Below, piece after piece: positions 54,934 to 64,000 of a stretch of DNA of 64,000 bases. The stretch's first letter is position 1; each line of letters starts with the position of its first letter. The DNA comes from Guillardia theta CCMP2712 (Eukaryota; Cryptophyceae; Pyrenomonadales; Geminigeraceae). The notes beneath the pieces are model-generated. The model had not been told where the DNA came from. It saw only the letters and a list, made by a program, of their open reading frames with translations, and ran no database searches. Location: contig NW_005434656.1 in NCBI RefSeq assembly GCF_000315625.1, forward strand, positions 843,431 to 907,430. Direction: 5' to 3'. The position numbers and the translations under genes were made by a program.

Positions 54934-56513
54934 TCAACCAGCCTCTCTGGGGAGCAGGGGACTTGCTGACCTGAAGCAAATCTGAAAAGCGTGCAGCAGC
55001 AGACGCTTTCCTGCGCCAGCTGTCTCGGACATGTCGACGACCCTCTGGGACCCCTGCCCGATGAAATCAACACAACAAGAGGAGGGGGAGGAGGATCAAC
55101 GTAGATCTCGTCTCCAAGGATAGGATGTCCCAACTCCTTCATGTGTACCCGCAGCTGGTGCGACCTGCCCGTTACCGGGAACAGAAGCACCTGGAAATAG
55201 CTCAAAACCTCATCCTCTGCCTTTCTGTGTGTACCAGCGTGCGAGGAGGGTCTGACAAGACCTCCAGGACCCTTTGAATAACATCAGACGGGCAGCGAAG
55301 GATGGCAAGCAAGTGTGTGAAAGCTGGAAGGGGGCAGTGGGAGGGAGCCTGAGTGAGGAGGGGACGGAGCAAGGAGCAAGACCTGTATCTAGACAAGCAG
55401 GGTCTTCCATGCTCGAAGTCAACTTTCATCCTCCTCACCCAGCACTTGTTGTCTATCTGGGAGGCCTCGTCCTAACAATTTTCAGATCAGTGAGCTGCCA
55501 GAGCCACTATTTTCTCCTCACCTTCCCTATAGGATAGTCTATAGTTCCCCATGTCGGCTCCAAGTCGGACGGGCTGACGGGGGCAGGGACGACGCCTTCC
55601 ACCATGGCAATGTACAACTTAGTCACCAGCTTGTCCTCGAACGACCTGGATCTGCCGAGAACCAGGATCAGCAGAGCTTGCTGAGTCGCACAACCCAACT
55701 CAACCGCCCGCCAGAGGAGGTGGAGGAAGGCAAGGGAGGGGAGGCAACGACTAGAGCAAGTACAGTCTCCGATGACTCTCTTTGTGCCTTGCAAACACGA
55801 GAACCCCCGACGTGTCCCTGTCTAGCCGGTGGACGCACGTGACACCGGGGTAGGCCTGTGGAAGGAAGTAAGAGCTCTGACGACGCGGGCCTCTCCTCGA
55901 CCATCTCCAGGCGCGTCAGCAGACTGTCTTTGTTCTCTTGCCTCACCCCGGGCACCGTCAGGACTCCTTCAGCTTTGTCAACCACCAGGATCTGCACGCC
56001 ATATCATTCCATGCGCACGGGAACGCTGATACTCACATCATCATCTTCATGCAAGAGCCTCCAACCCTTGGAACCTACTAGCGTGCCGGGAGCATATCAG
56101 GCATATCCTCCAGTCAGTCCAGGTATTTCACGCGTACCTGCTCCCTTCTCAGCCACCACAGGATCCGTAGTTGCTTCTCGACGTACTGCTCCGCTCTTCG
56201 TCAGCTTCCCTTCCTTATACGTGTATCCCATGTCTACCAACTTGCGAAACGATGGGCCGCCAACTTTGATCAACTTGCCATTCACAGGTGACCGTATCCT
56301 CTCAGCCTCGCCCTCCTCAAGAGGGGCAGGATCCGACTCTCGGCTCTTTCCCTTGTAGTGATGCATGTCCCGCCTGTCTCCTTGAGGTCTCCTGCAACGT
56401 CTGCCGATGACCGCTGGGGTGACAAGGAAACCTTGGGTATTCATGAAGAGGAGGAGGAAGAGGAAGCTGCACAAATGTCGTCGATTTCTGCTTCGAACTC
56501 GGAGATCGCGCAT
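54934..56513 (-). CDS. Plastid-targeted RluA/RluD-type pseudouridine synthase
   Basis: Nine exons (56513-56138, 56074-56037, 55991-55902, 55855-55764, 55645-55522, 55444-55383, 55271-55235, 55190-55101, 55044-54934) give 339 residues in phase. The N-terminus is a hydrophobic signal ([16 protein letters not shown]) followed by [14 protein letters not shown]: a bipartite plastid leader with Phe at the start of the transit part. The catalytic domain reads [40 protein letters not shown] (HRLDxxTSG, catalytic Asp), [34 protein letters not shown] and KRLLLHAF. It should modify uridines in plastid rRNA. A Lys/Gly-rich spacer ([20 protein letters not shown]) replaces a canonical S4 domain. It is the second pseudouridine synthase in the window, of a different family from the one at 18370-19615. 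Confidence 0.92.
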
Positions 56514-57186
56514 GGTAAATATAGCAGATAGGGTCGATAACAAGGGTGCCGCAATGCTCAGCGCTTAGAAGACTCGAGAGCTCAGAAAGACGATCCCTTG
56601 CCTTTCTTACAGAAAAACAAAGTGGTTTTGGTAGAGTGGAGAGGGGAGGGGAGGAATATGCTGAAGGTGAGAACGAGGGCAAGAACGGGAATTCTTGAAG
56701 GGATGGGTCAGGTGATGGCTGGGAAAAGGAGCACGAGAGGGCTGGATAAGGGAAAGCAGGCAGAACGAGACACTGTACAGGAGGGAAGGGAGGAAGGAGC
56801 AACGGGGTGACTATAGGCAGCTGGGAAGGATAGGATGGAGGGCAGCAGGTAGCAGAAGGCTTGCGGGAGCCCCAGGAGCAAGAGCAGGGAGGGGGCGGAT
56901 CGAGCCCAAGGCGGGCCCGCCTGTCGACTCGCAACTTGCACGTACTGATTTTTAACTTAACTTTGAGTAAACGCAAGTACGTGTGTTAACTATACTTGTT
57001 GGGAAGGGTGGGACCGAAGAAGCCGTGACTGTGGTGACCTCGTGACCCACCCTCACCGGCCCCACCCCTCACAGGACTACCCGGTGGTTTGTTTTGTAAT
57101 GACCCTACCCTTTCCGCCTATGAGGATCGAATTGTTTGACTGGTCGGAATTACTGTAGTAAAGTCATGTGGATCAAACGAAAAAGA
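56514..57186. other. Intergenic, holds copy 2 of the 31-bp repeat
   Basis: Purine-rich DNA (56630-56810), then the exact repeat at 56941-56971, then AT-rich DNA with a few ACCC motifs. No gene is seen. Confidence 0.5.
56941..56971 (+). repeat. Exact 31-bp dispersed repeat, copy 2
   Basis: Identical over 31 bases to 10889-10919, in the same orientation. Confidence 0.9.
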
Positions 57187-57857
57187 ATGAATTCGGTGTG
57201 TTCTATCTCATGCTGACGTCGATCTTTGCTCCTCTAGCCAATATCGCGGCCCATAACATCCTGTCTCCCCTACTCCCTGTGTTCTTCAGTTCTCCTTCCT
57301 CCTCCTGCATTGCGCTCCTGCTCTCCCCTACTTGAACAGCTTCTTCTACCCTCTCCGAGTTGCCAGCACAAGGTCCTTCACTGTCCTACATCTTCCTACT
57401 TACAAGGAGGCGGGTGCAACAGATGACCTTGACAAGCACACCACAGCCGCACATACAGGAGCCACTGGAAAGAATGAGCTCAGATCCCATTCTAGTAAGA
57501 CGAATGAGCATGGGATACTGGATTCGAAAGGAGAGATGCTCACACATGAAGGGTGAGTTCCGTCGAAGAGCTTCAGGCTGTCAACAAAACAATCTTCTCA
57601 GCGTGTCATGCACAGAGTGCATCAAATGCAGCCAAAGTGACGGGATCAACCTGATAGAGGACTTGAAGCGGTTCAAGATCAGGAACGCGCTTTGTGCGTC
57701 GATAGACCGAGAGGGAAACCTGCACATGAAGGGAAGTCACCAGGTCTATCTTGCTTCGCATACGCTGCTCGAGGCATCTATCGACTGCAATGGCAACTTC
57801 AAGCATAAGGGAGAATCAAAATTTGCTCTAAATTTTCAAACGGGGTGGATCTTGTGA
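57187..57857 (+). CDS. Small hypothetical protein with GxxHKG-type repeats and a CxxCxxC motif
   Basis: Proposed exons 57187-57195, 57290-57552 and 57602-57857 (175 residues, phases agree). The first 9-nt exon joined to FSFLLLHCAPALPYLNSFF would make a signal peptide but is the least certain part. The rest contains SCTECIKCS and three related units: ILDSKGEMLTHEG, ALCASIDREGNLHMKGS and LLEASIDCNGNFKHKGES, a motif of S-x-D/K-x-G-(N/E)-(L/F)-x-H-x-G. I do not recognise the family. An AATAAA at 57901-57906 follows the stop. Confidence 0.55.
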
Positions 57858-59229
57858 CTTCAAATCTTGCTGTCCACCCACACAATGTATGTATGCTAAG
57901 TAATAAACTGCAACTCAACATGGTTGTGCATGAGATCTTGGTTGCTTTTAATATCATATATGATTATGTTTAATACGATTGAAGTGCAGGAGTCTGCTTC
58001 AAAGCATTCTATTGTTGATTGGAAGACACACCTTTCAACCCGATAAATCTGATGATACGCTTATCTATCAACTCACAGCTCATCCAGGCTGCAGACCTGC
58101 AGTGCCGTTGCAGGCACCTTTTGAGGTTTCAGCGAGTCTTCTTCTGGCCTTCGGTTCTCTTCAAGCTCTTATGTAAGACTCGGATTCCGCATACTGGAAC
58201 GCCGCCGATGGCCGCAACTTTCAAGGACAGCAGGGAGTCAAGTTGAGCTGACTGAAGACCCTGGACCGGATGCAATTACAACTGGGTCGCCGGATCCTTC
58301 AACGACAGACATCAGATGTTTGTGCTCTTCACAAGATGGTGAAACTAGAGTCGCACAGATTCCCGATAAACAATATACTCTCAGACTCAAAGCTCTTCAC
58401 CTGCCCATCGCTGGGGGATCAGACAGCATTCCGAATCCTCCGGGCCGACTCTGCTTGTGTCTCGCAAACTCCGACAACTGATACCTGAAACGGTTCACTC
58501 ATTGCCACCGCCGTCACTCCCGGCCGCGCGTCAGTCCCTGAGGCCGACCAGACGGTCCGACGGTCCCTCCAGGGGACCCTCAGCCTTCGATGAGCTCCGG
58601 CCGAAAAAGATCTTCCACTCCCGTCGGATCGCTGCCGATCGCCGTGTGAGAATCTCAGGAACGTTTTCACGGTGTTTTAGTGCAACCGTACCGCATCATC
58701 CAGCACTGGGAGGCCAGTAAAGAGAGACTGTCATGGTACGGCATGAGTGAGGCCCAGACCAGGGCGAAGGATCAGATGCTGTGAACTTTCTGTGGTGGCT
58801 GGCGGATCGCTCGGCGAACCGTTGAAGGAAACGGCAGCGCTGGATGGTCTCTCGGCCACTTTGCCAGACGTCTCAGGTGATCCGACTTGCAAACGCATCC
58901 GGTCCAGATCTTTCGTCAGCCCAAGGCCTCCCTGTTCTTCGCTGCCATCATCGCGGGTGCGTTCATGTACGGTATGCGTGACGGTACCGAGTGCGTTCAG
59001 GTATGCGTGACGTGGTATCGGACAGTGACCGCATGTCGGCTGCCCGGACTGAAGAGCGGCCACTGCCCGGCCGGTCATAATCGCCCGGCGGGCCGGCTGA
59101 GGGTCAGATGGGAACTTGGCGTGACTGACTCAGTCAGAAAGCAGAGGACTGAGGAGTCACTTAGAAGTTGACTTAAGTCTGAGCTATTGAAGTCAGCTGA
59201 TACCTGTCGGGGCTAATGGTACTAATAAC
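57858..59229. other. Intergenic with G+C-rich island
   Basis: 58440-59180 is G+C-rich and contains copy 2 of the longer dispersed repeat. Around 59195-59270 the strings GGTACTAAT and GGTACC recur in direct and inverted order. No gene is supported. Confidence 0.5.
58786..58940 (+). repeat. Dispersed repeat, copy 2 (partner at 10526-10695)
   Basis: Shares TTTCTGTGGTGGCTGGCGG, GAAACGGCAGCGCTGGATGG, GACGTCTCAGGTGATCCGAC and CAAACGCATCCGG with copy 1. Indels of a few bases break a single conserved frame. Confidence 0.75.
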
Positions 59230-60207
59230 GTGGTACTAATGATGGTACTTATTGTACCATTGTGGTACCATAACGGCCCCTCCGAGTCATCCTCGACTCT
59301 TCCTCCCTCCCCTCCTCAACCTCCTCCTCCTCAAGCGGCAGAGACCGAGGAGGCCTCCCATCGGCCACTATCTTCCATCCCCCCTTTTCCCCCACGGGCC
59401 CCTCAGCTTTTTTTGTCTCTCGTTTCCTCCCCCCCCCCCCCCCTCCTGATCATACCTCTGTCATACGACCCTGGTCGTGTTGCATTCCAAGAAGTCACCA
59501 ATCTTCCCGCTATGGAGCATCCAGACCCAAACTCCTTCTCCCTCATCTCAGGTCGCCCTGATACCGTCACATTTGCTGAGAAAGTCATGTGTCGTTTGAT
59601 CGGATCATGCGCCATGGAGGATGAACATGTTGGTCGTTACAACCAGGACAGTTCAGAACCCGACAAACAGCACCATAACCACGGACATCATCACCATCAA
59701 GATCATCGTCATCAAGATCACCATCAAAATCGTCTCCAAGATGAACATCGACAAAATAAACATCGACACCAAGATCACGACAAACACCATCAAGATCAAC
59801 ACCAATGCCAACATGAACATCACCGTCAACACCATAACCACGGCCAACATGATCACCACCATCACCAAAATCACCACCAACACGATCAGCAAGATCAACA
59901 CCATCATCATCACCCACACCATCTTCACCATCACCACCATCACGAACAAGATCACCATCAGGAAGGAGACAGAGCTGTCAGCTGTGGCTTCTTCATTGAT
60001 CGCTACGAGCAATGGACGAAACAGCCCGACGAGTTTCTTTCCCACTCCGAGAGGAAGTATCATTTTCATATCCATCATGATGGAGGGGCGCAACAGCACA
60101 CTTCCCTCAACTTCACCCGGTCGAACATGACAGCAACCCGCAATGGAATGATCCCGCTGTTCGATCAGGTGGAGGCTCCGGTGTTCATCAAGCGGGAGGT
60201 GGCATAG
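59230..60207 (+). CDS. Histidine-rich hypothetical protein
   Basis: Open frame of 325 codons from GTG 59230; in-frame ATGs are at 59239 and 59512 (MEHPDPNSFSLISGRP). A Pro-rich segment is followed by FAEKVMCRLIGSC, then about 105 residues (59650-59960) of His/Gln/Asp/Asn low complexity encoded by CAN repeats. It ends in a normal-looking tail: VSCGFFIDRYEQWTKQPDEF, SERKYHFHIHHD, PLFDQVEAPVFIKREVA. The tail suggests real coding. The His-rich part could bind metal ions. Alternative frames through the repeat are Thr/Ile-rich or (minus) Val/Met-rich, so the frame is not certain and an intron could remove the repeat. Confidence 0.45.
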   Translation: MVLMMVLIVPLWYHNGPSESSSTLPPSPPQPPPPQAAETEEASHRPLSSIPPFPPRAPQLFLSLVSSPPPPLLIIPLSYDPGRVAFQEVTNLPAMEHPDPNSFSLISGRPDTVTFAEKVMCRLIGSCAMEDEHVGRYNQDSSEPDKQHHNHGHHHHQDHRHQDHHQNRLQDEHRQNKHRHQDHDKHHQDQHQCQHEHHRQHHNHGQHDHHHHQNHHQHDQQDQHHHHHPHHLHHHHHHEQDHHQEGDRAVSCGFFIDRYEQWTKQPDEFLSHSERKYHFHIHHDGGAQQHTSLNFTRSNMTATRNGMIPLFDQVEAPVFIKREVA

Positions 60208-60746
60208 ACAAGATGCAGCTTGTTAGACTACAAGGAGATGAGATGTGTGCTCTTGACAGGATGATGAATGAAACTAGTCAGCATTGCCCAAGGTTTGCAA
60301 ACAGATTGGCCCTGCCTCATGTCTGAGACTCTTACACTCAAGGCTCTTCATGCCTATTGGTAATAGCAGTCTCTGCATCAGACGGCAAGTTGTTGTATCG
60401 ACGCTGAGATGTTCAGAAACGCTGATGAAACCTCTTGTGACATGAGACTTAGTCTTCTTACAGTACCTTCGAACCTTAGATGCTCACCGGCCAAGACAAG
60501 GTCTAAGACCAGCAGGGCAGAGCGTGCGGACTGTTCCCCGAGCGCTCCAAAATATTTTCCGAGCTCTGCGCGGACAGGAAGAAGATGGATGGCAAAGAGC
60601 TCGACCCACAGCACTCGATTCTAAATCGGGTAATCCCGATCGTGAAGGTTGAGGGGTCGACATAGTACAGCGAGATGCTTGAATGCTTGTTTACAACAAA
60701 CTCACATCGCTTGCAAGACAAAGGACCGCTACTCTCTTGCTCTCCT
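60208..60746. other. Spacer; weak coding signal only
   Basis: A 78-codon minus frame (60614-60378, LFAIHLLPVRAELGKYFGAL) and an overlapping 71-codon plus frame (60409-60624) are both protein-like. Neither has a family motif or splice support, so I do not call a gene. Confidence 0.4.
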
Positions 60747-63655
60747 CTAGTACGTCCTGCCCCACAGCACCCAGCACTTAGCTGGCTTGCCAGAGATGAA
60801 GCAGGGGGTCCCTGCAGGGAGGTCAGGCTGGTCGAAGGGGATGCAGAGGGTCTTGGCAGCGGCGCTGACAGCCGTCCTCTCATCCTCCGTCTCTCCCGCC
60901 GAGAGCTTCTCCTCCTTGGATCGCTTCTTGGCCGTCTCCTCCCACTCAGCCTCGTCGCAGAACGGAGTAAGTGCCATGCATCCCGCGTCGAGAGCTGGCA
61001 CGAACTCCTCCCACTTCATCACCGTGCGAGTGCGCGTGCTGTGCTCGTCCTTGGCTCGCTGGAGCATCTTGTGCTGAATCAGCTCGAGCTCGAGCTTGAG
61101 CTTGGGGACGATGACAGACAGCGGCACATCCTCCTTGCTGTTGTCAAGGCGGCGGACCATCCTCACCTGCTTCTTCTCGAGGTCCTTGGGGCCCAGCTCG
61201 AGGCGGATGGGAACTCCCTTCTGCTCCCAGTGGTTGTACTTCCATCCCGCCGTGTAGTTGGAGCGCGTGTCGATGTCCACGCGGATGCCGGCGGCTCTCA
61301 GCGACTCCACCAGCTCCTCCGCCTTGCTGTTCAGCTCAGCCGCCGAGTCCTTGTAGACGACGGGGATGACGATGACCTGGACGGGAGCGACGCGGGGAGG
61401 GAGGACGAGGCCTTGGTTGTCGGCATGGATCATCACCATCACACCGATTGTGCGGGTCGTCATGCCCCACGAGTTCTGCCAGGGGATCTGCTTGGAGCCC
61501 TTCTCGTCCTCGTACTCGATCTTGAACATCTTCCCGAAGTTCTGCCCGAGGTTGTGCGACGTGGCCCCCTGGATACCACGGGCAGTGGCGGGGATGAAGG
61601 CCTCGACGGTGGTGGTGTAGAAACCTCCCGCAAACTTCTCTGTCTCTGTCTTTTTCCCCTTCACCACAGGAACAGCCAGCAGCTCCTCGTACACGCGGCG
61701 GTAGAGGTCGAGGATGTCCAGCACCTCCGTCGCTGCGGACTCGAGGGACGAGTGAGCGGTGTGACCCTCCTGCCAGAGGAACTCGCGGGTGCGGATGAAG
61801 GGGGTGGGGTTCTTGAACTCCCAGCGCACGACGTTGCACCACTGGTTGAGCTTCAGGGGCAGGTCACGATGCGACCGGATCCACTTGGCAAAGGCAGGGT
61901 ACATGATGGTCTCAGAAGTGGGGCGGACGGCGATAGGATTCTCCAGCTCGGACTGACCTGACTTGGTGACCCAGGCGACCTCGGGGGAGAACCCCTCGAT
62001 GTGATCCTTCTCGGCCTCTAGAGCCTTCTGAGAAACGAACATGGGGAAATAGCAGCCCTGCACGCCCAGCTTCTTGATCTCCCCGTCGAGAAAGGTCTGG
62101 ATCTGCTCCCAGATGGAGAAGGACCAGGGCTTCAGGATGTAGCAGCCGGAGATGTCGTAGTAGTCGATCATGTCACTCCTTGTGATCACCTCCGAGTACC
62201 AGTTGGCAAAGTCCTCCTCCTTCTTGGCAGTGATGGACAGGAGGGTCTCCTTCTGAACATCCTTCTGGCCCTCACCCTTGGCAGCCTTCTTGTCCGCTCC
62301 TCCCGCCTGCTTCGGCTTCGCCGCTGCATCCGACGACGAGGCTTCAGCATCGCTGAAGTCAAGGATCTTGGGAGGGTGGCCAACGGCTTCAAGGAACTTG
62401 ACAAGGTTGTCGGCGGAGATGGAGGTGCTCTTATCGTTGTGGAGGGGATGTAGCCACAGTGTCTGCTCCTTCATGAGATCCTTGTCGATCGCAAACGTGC
62501 ACTTGTTCTCTGTGTCGTTGATCGCTGCAAAGGGCGTGACCTGTCAAACACCTTCAGTCTCCCTATCGCACGACCCGCCAGGCTCACCGAGCCCTTGATA
62601 ACTTGGAGGACACTCGCCAAGTACTCGTCGCCTGCCGCCATCTCTCATCAGATCACTTACATACGTAGACTCCGAAACAGACCAGCAAAACGGCACTCGG
62701 GAGCTCCGAGCTTCTTGGACAAGAGCTTCATGTCGATCTGATCGTACTGTTATCACCAACAAACAACTCCGACCCGCTGCTCACCTTGGATGCCGATTGA
62801 GTGGTGAAGCAGAACAGATCTCCTTTCTTGCTCTACTCAAGCTCACTCTCCATGAAGCACAGCAAAAGTTGTTTCTCACCTTGAGGAACATGTTCTTGCA
62901 GCGTCCAGAGGCCGGCTGAAGTCCGCACTCTTCAGCAACACTATCACGACGTCAGAACGTCGCAGGGGATCAGAGAGGAGAAGAGAAGAGGAGAAGAGGA
63001 GAGGAGACGATGAGGAGAAGAGGCAGAGAGAAGAAGTACCTCTCAACATCTTCTGCTGTAAAGCATTGCTTGTGTTCTTTGGTCACTGTAGGAATGCCTG
63101 AGGAGGCCACCACCGTCAAAAAGTTGTTTCTCGTGATCAGAAAACGATTGTTATTGCTGCCAAAACGGCAAGACTAAGATATTTCATTCTAATATTTCAC
63201 AAAATTTCTCTGGCCATAAACATCGACACGCATGGTGTATTAACAACACCTACAGGTACTGCTCGTTTTTCCAAAGTCACAACTCAAATGCACGTCTCTT
63301 CTTCAGAAACAATCTGCGATCAATCTACTTTCTGTTCACGATGACGTTTCATAAAAGACAAGTGAAAAATATCATTCCTCACACAATCAGTTGCGCACTG
63401 TTGTATAGAGCACTTCTCGTCACAGAGCAGTATCTGTTGTCTACCTAGCCCCACGTAATCTCTTTCATATTTTCCCTTGACTCAACGACAGCATGATGGT
63501 TCTCTCAGAAACATCTCCTCCTACCGTCCTCTTCTCTCCTCCTACTCTTCGATATGATCCTCCTCCTCCTCCTCCTCCTCCTCCTCCTCCTCCTCCTCCT
63601 CCTCCTCCTCACCGAGTTCCTTCAGCTTCGCGAACAGCATTTCTTGCTTCTCCAT
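60747..63655 (-). CDS. Cytosolic-type prolyl-tRNA synthetase with N-terminal YbaK editing domain
   Basis: Seven exons (63655-63613, 63097-63040, 62940-62880, 62832-62785, 62737-62683, 62631-62588, 62540-60747) give 700 residues in phase, starting MEKQEMLFAKLKELGIPTVT. Residues 1-160 form a YbaK/ProX-type domain (FTAEDVESVAEECGLQPASG, GDLFCFTTQSASK, MKLLSKKLGAPECRFA, DEYLASVLQVIKGSVTPFAA, HNDKSTSISADNL). The class II core follows: DMIDYYDISGCYILKPWSFS, VAWVTKSGQSELENPIAVRP, TSETIMYPAF, NQWCNVVRWEFKNPTPFIRT, REFLWQEGHTAH, WGMTTRTIGVMVMIHAD. Then the anticodon-binding domain and the eukaryote/archaeal-type C-terminal domain, ending in the conserved Tyr (WGRTY). It charges tRNA-Pro with proline; the YbaK domain hydrolyses Ala-tRNA-Pro in relatives. 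This YbaK-ProRS fusion is known in apicomplexans and other protists. Intron 1 is unusually long (515 nt) and starts in a GGA repeat. No targeting peptide. Confidence 0.95.
63559..63611 (+). repeat. (CCT)n microsatellite at the 5' end of ProRS intron 1
   Basis: About 17 CCT units (GGA in the gene's sense), beginning within a few bases of the GTGAGG donor. Confidence 0.95.
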
Positions 63656-64000
63656 GGCCGCCTATGCCACGCACGCCCACCCCACCCGACCCCACCCCCT
63701 TCATTTGCTAGGCAAACACCCCTACAATGAATATTGAACCACCCCCTACCACCTCACCGAGACAATTGTCAGAGTACGGGTACGTCCTGTTGGGGAAAAG
63801 GATCACCCTACCCCTAAATGTTTTTGGAAAAAAAGGGGGTAATGATGAAAGAGCGTTACTCGCATAACCGTCATGTTGGTCCGTTGCCGGTGATGCCATG
63901 ATGGAAGCAAGGAGCAGGGGACGAGGACGAGCACGAGGACGAGCAAGGAAGAGAGGATGGATGTTGATACCTCAAGGACTTGAACGAATACAGCCCAAGT
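63656..64000. other. Upstream region of ProRS with CACCCC/TACCCC motifs
   Basis: 63660-63840 shows the recurring CACCCC/TACCCC composition. No gene is seen to the window end. Confidence 0.5.

Noticed and set aside
60378-60614. 78-codon hydrophobic minus frame
   Set aside because: Protein-like but overlaps an equally plausible plus frame, with no splice sites or family motif to choose between them.
1-64000. CRISPR array, tRNA or rRNA genes, integrase or reverse-transcriptase genes
   Set aside because: None recognised. The tandem repeats present lack spacer structure. Small tRNAs could be missed by eye.

Overview
The window reads as nuclear DNA of an intron-rich, secondarily plastid-bearing alga. 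I infer a cryptophyte of the Guillardia type. The reasons are dense spliceosomal introns of mostly 42-70 nt with GT-AG ends and CTAAC/CTGAC-like branch sites; eukaryote-only families (VMP1, SAM plus sphingomyelin-synthase-like, cytosolic prolyl-tRNA synthetase with a YbaK domain, GLG1 cysteine-rich repeats); and N-termini with a signal peptide followed by a transit region starting with Phe. Most genes are invisible as single long ORFs, so exon joins were read by eye from splice sites, phase continuity and family motifs. There is a 100-base N gap at 38579-38678. I saw no tRNA, rRNA or CRISPR array.

Layout. 1-9315 (-): N-terminal ~3,000 residues of a giant secreted IPT/TIG-repeat protein, almost all in one uninterrupted 8.4 kb exon. 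12.4-15.2 kb: a coiled-coil RPxTA-motif protein and a lipid-anchored metallophosphatase that lacks its C-terminal half. 16.8-21.3 kb: a GLG1-type membrane protein, an RsuA-type pseudouridine synthase and an NFU1 Fe-S scaffold. 21.5-26.5 kb: a secreted CHRD-LysM protein and a disordered Ser/Arg-rich protein. 28-32.2 kb: nucleoside diphosphate kinase, then a cluster of three small paralogous genes of a family I do not recognise. 33.3-36.0 kb: an incomplete gene and a probable thylakoid-lumen thioredoxin-like protein. 36.4-40.6 kb: a glycosyltransferase-like gene, the gap, and a membrane-anchored methyltransferase. 41-48.8 kb: three genes tied to ER membrane lipids (VMP1/KMS1, a SAM-domain sphingomyelin-synthase relative, a DGK1/dolichol-kinase-like CTP kinase). 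51.9-56.5 kb: a two-array MORN protein and a plastid-targeted RluA-type pseudouridine synthase. 57.2-63.7 kb: a small repeat protein, a His-rich ORF and ProRS.

Intergenic DNA is of two unusual kinds. One is G+C-rich islands dominated by CCGG/GGCC strings. The other is AT-richer tracts studded with TACCCC or GGGGTA. Two exact or near-exact dispersed repeats link the islands at about 10.5-10.9 kb with those at 56.9-58.9 kb. Microsatellites (CAT, CCT, CT, GGGA) mostly sit inside introns.

The most novel items are the three-gene PFG-W-LPSLY family, the CHRD-LysM fusion, the SAM-domain sphingomyelin-synthase relative with a missing membrane block, and the giant TIG exon.
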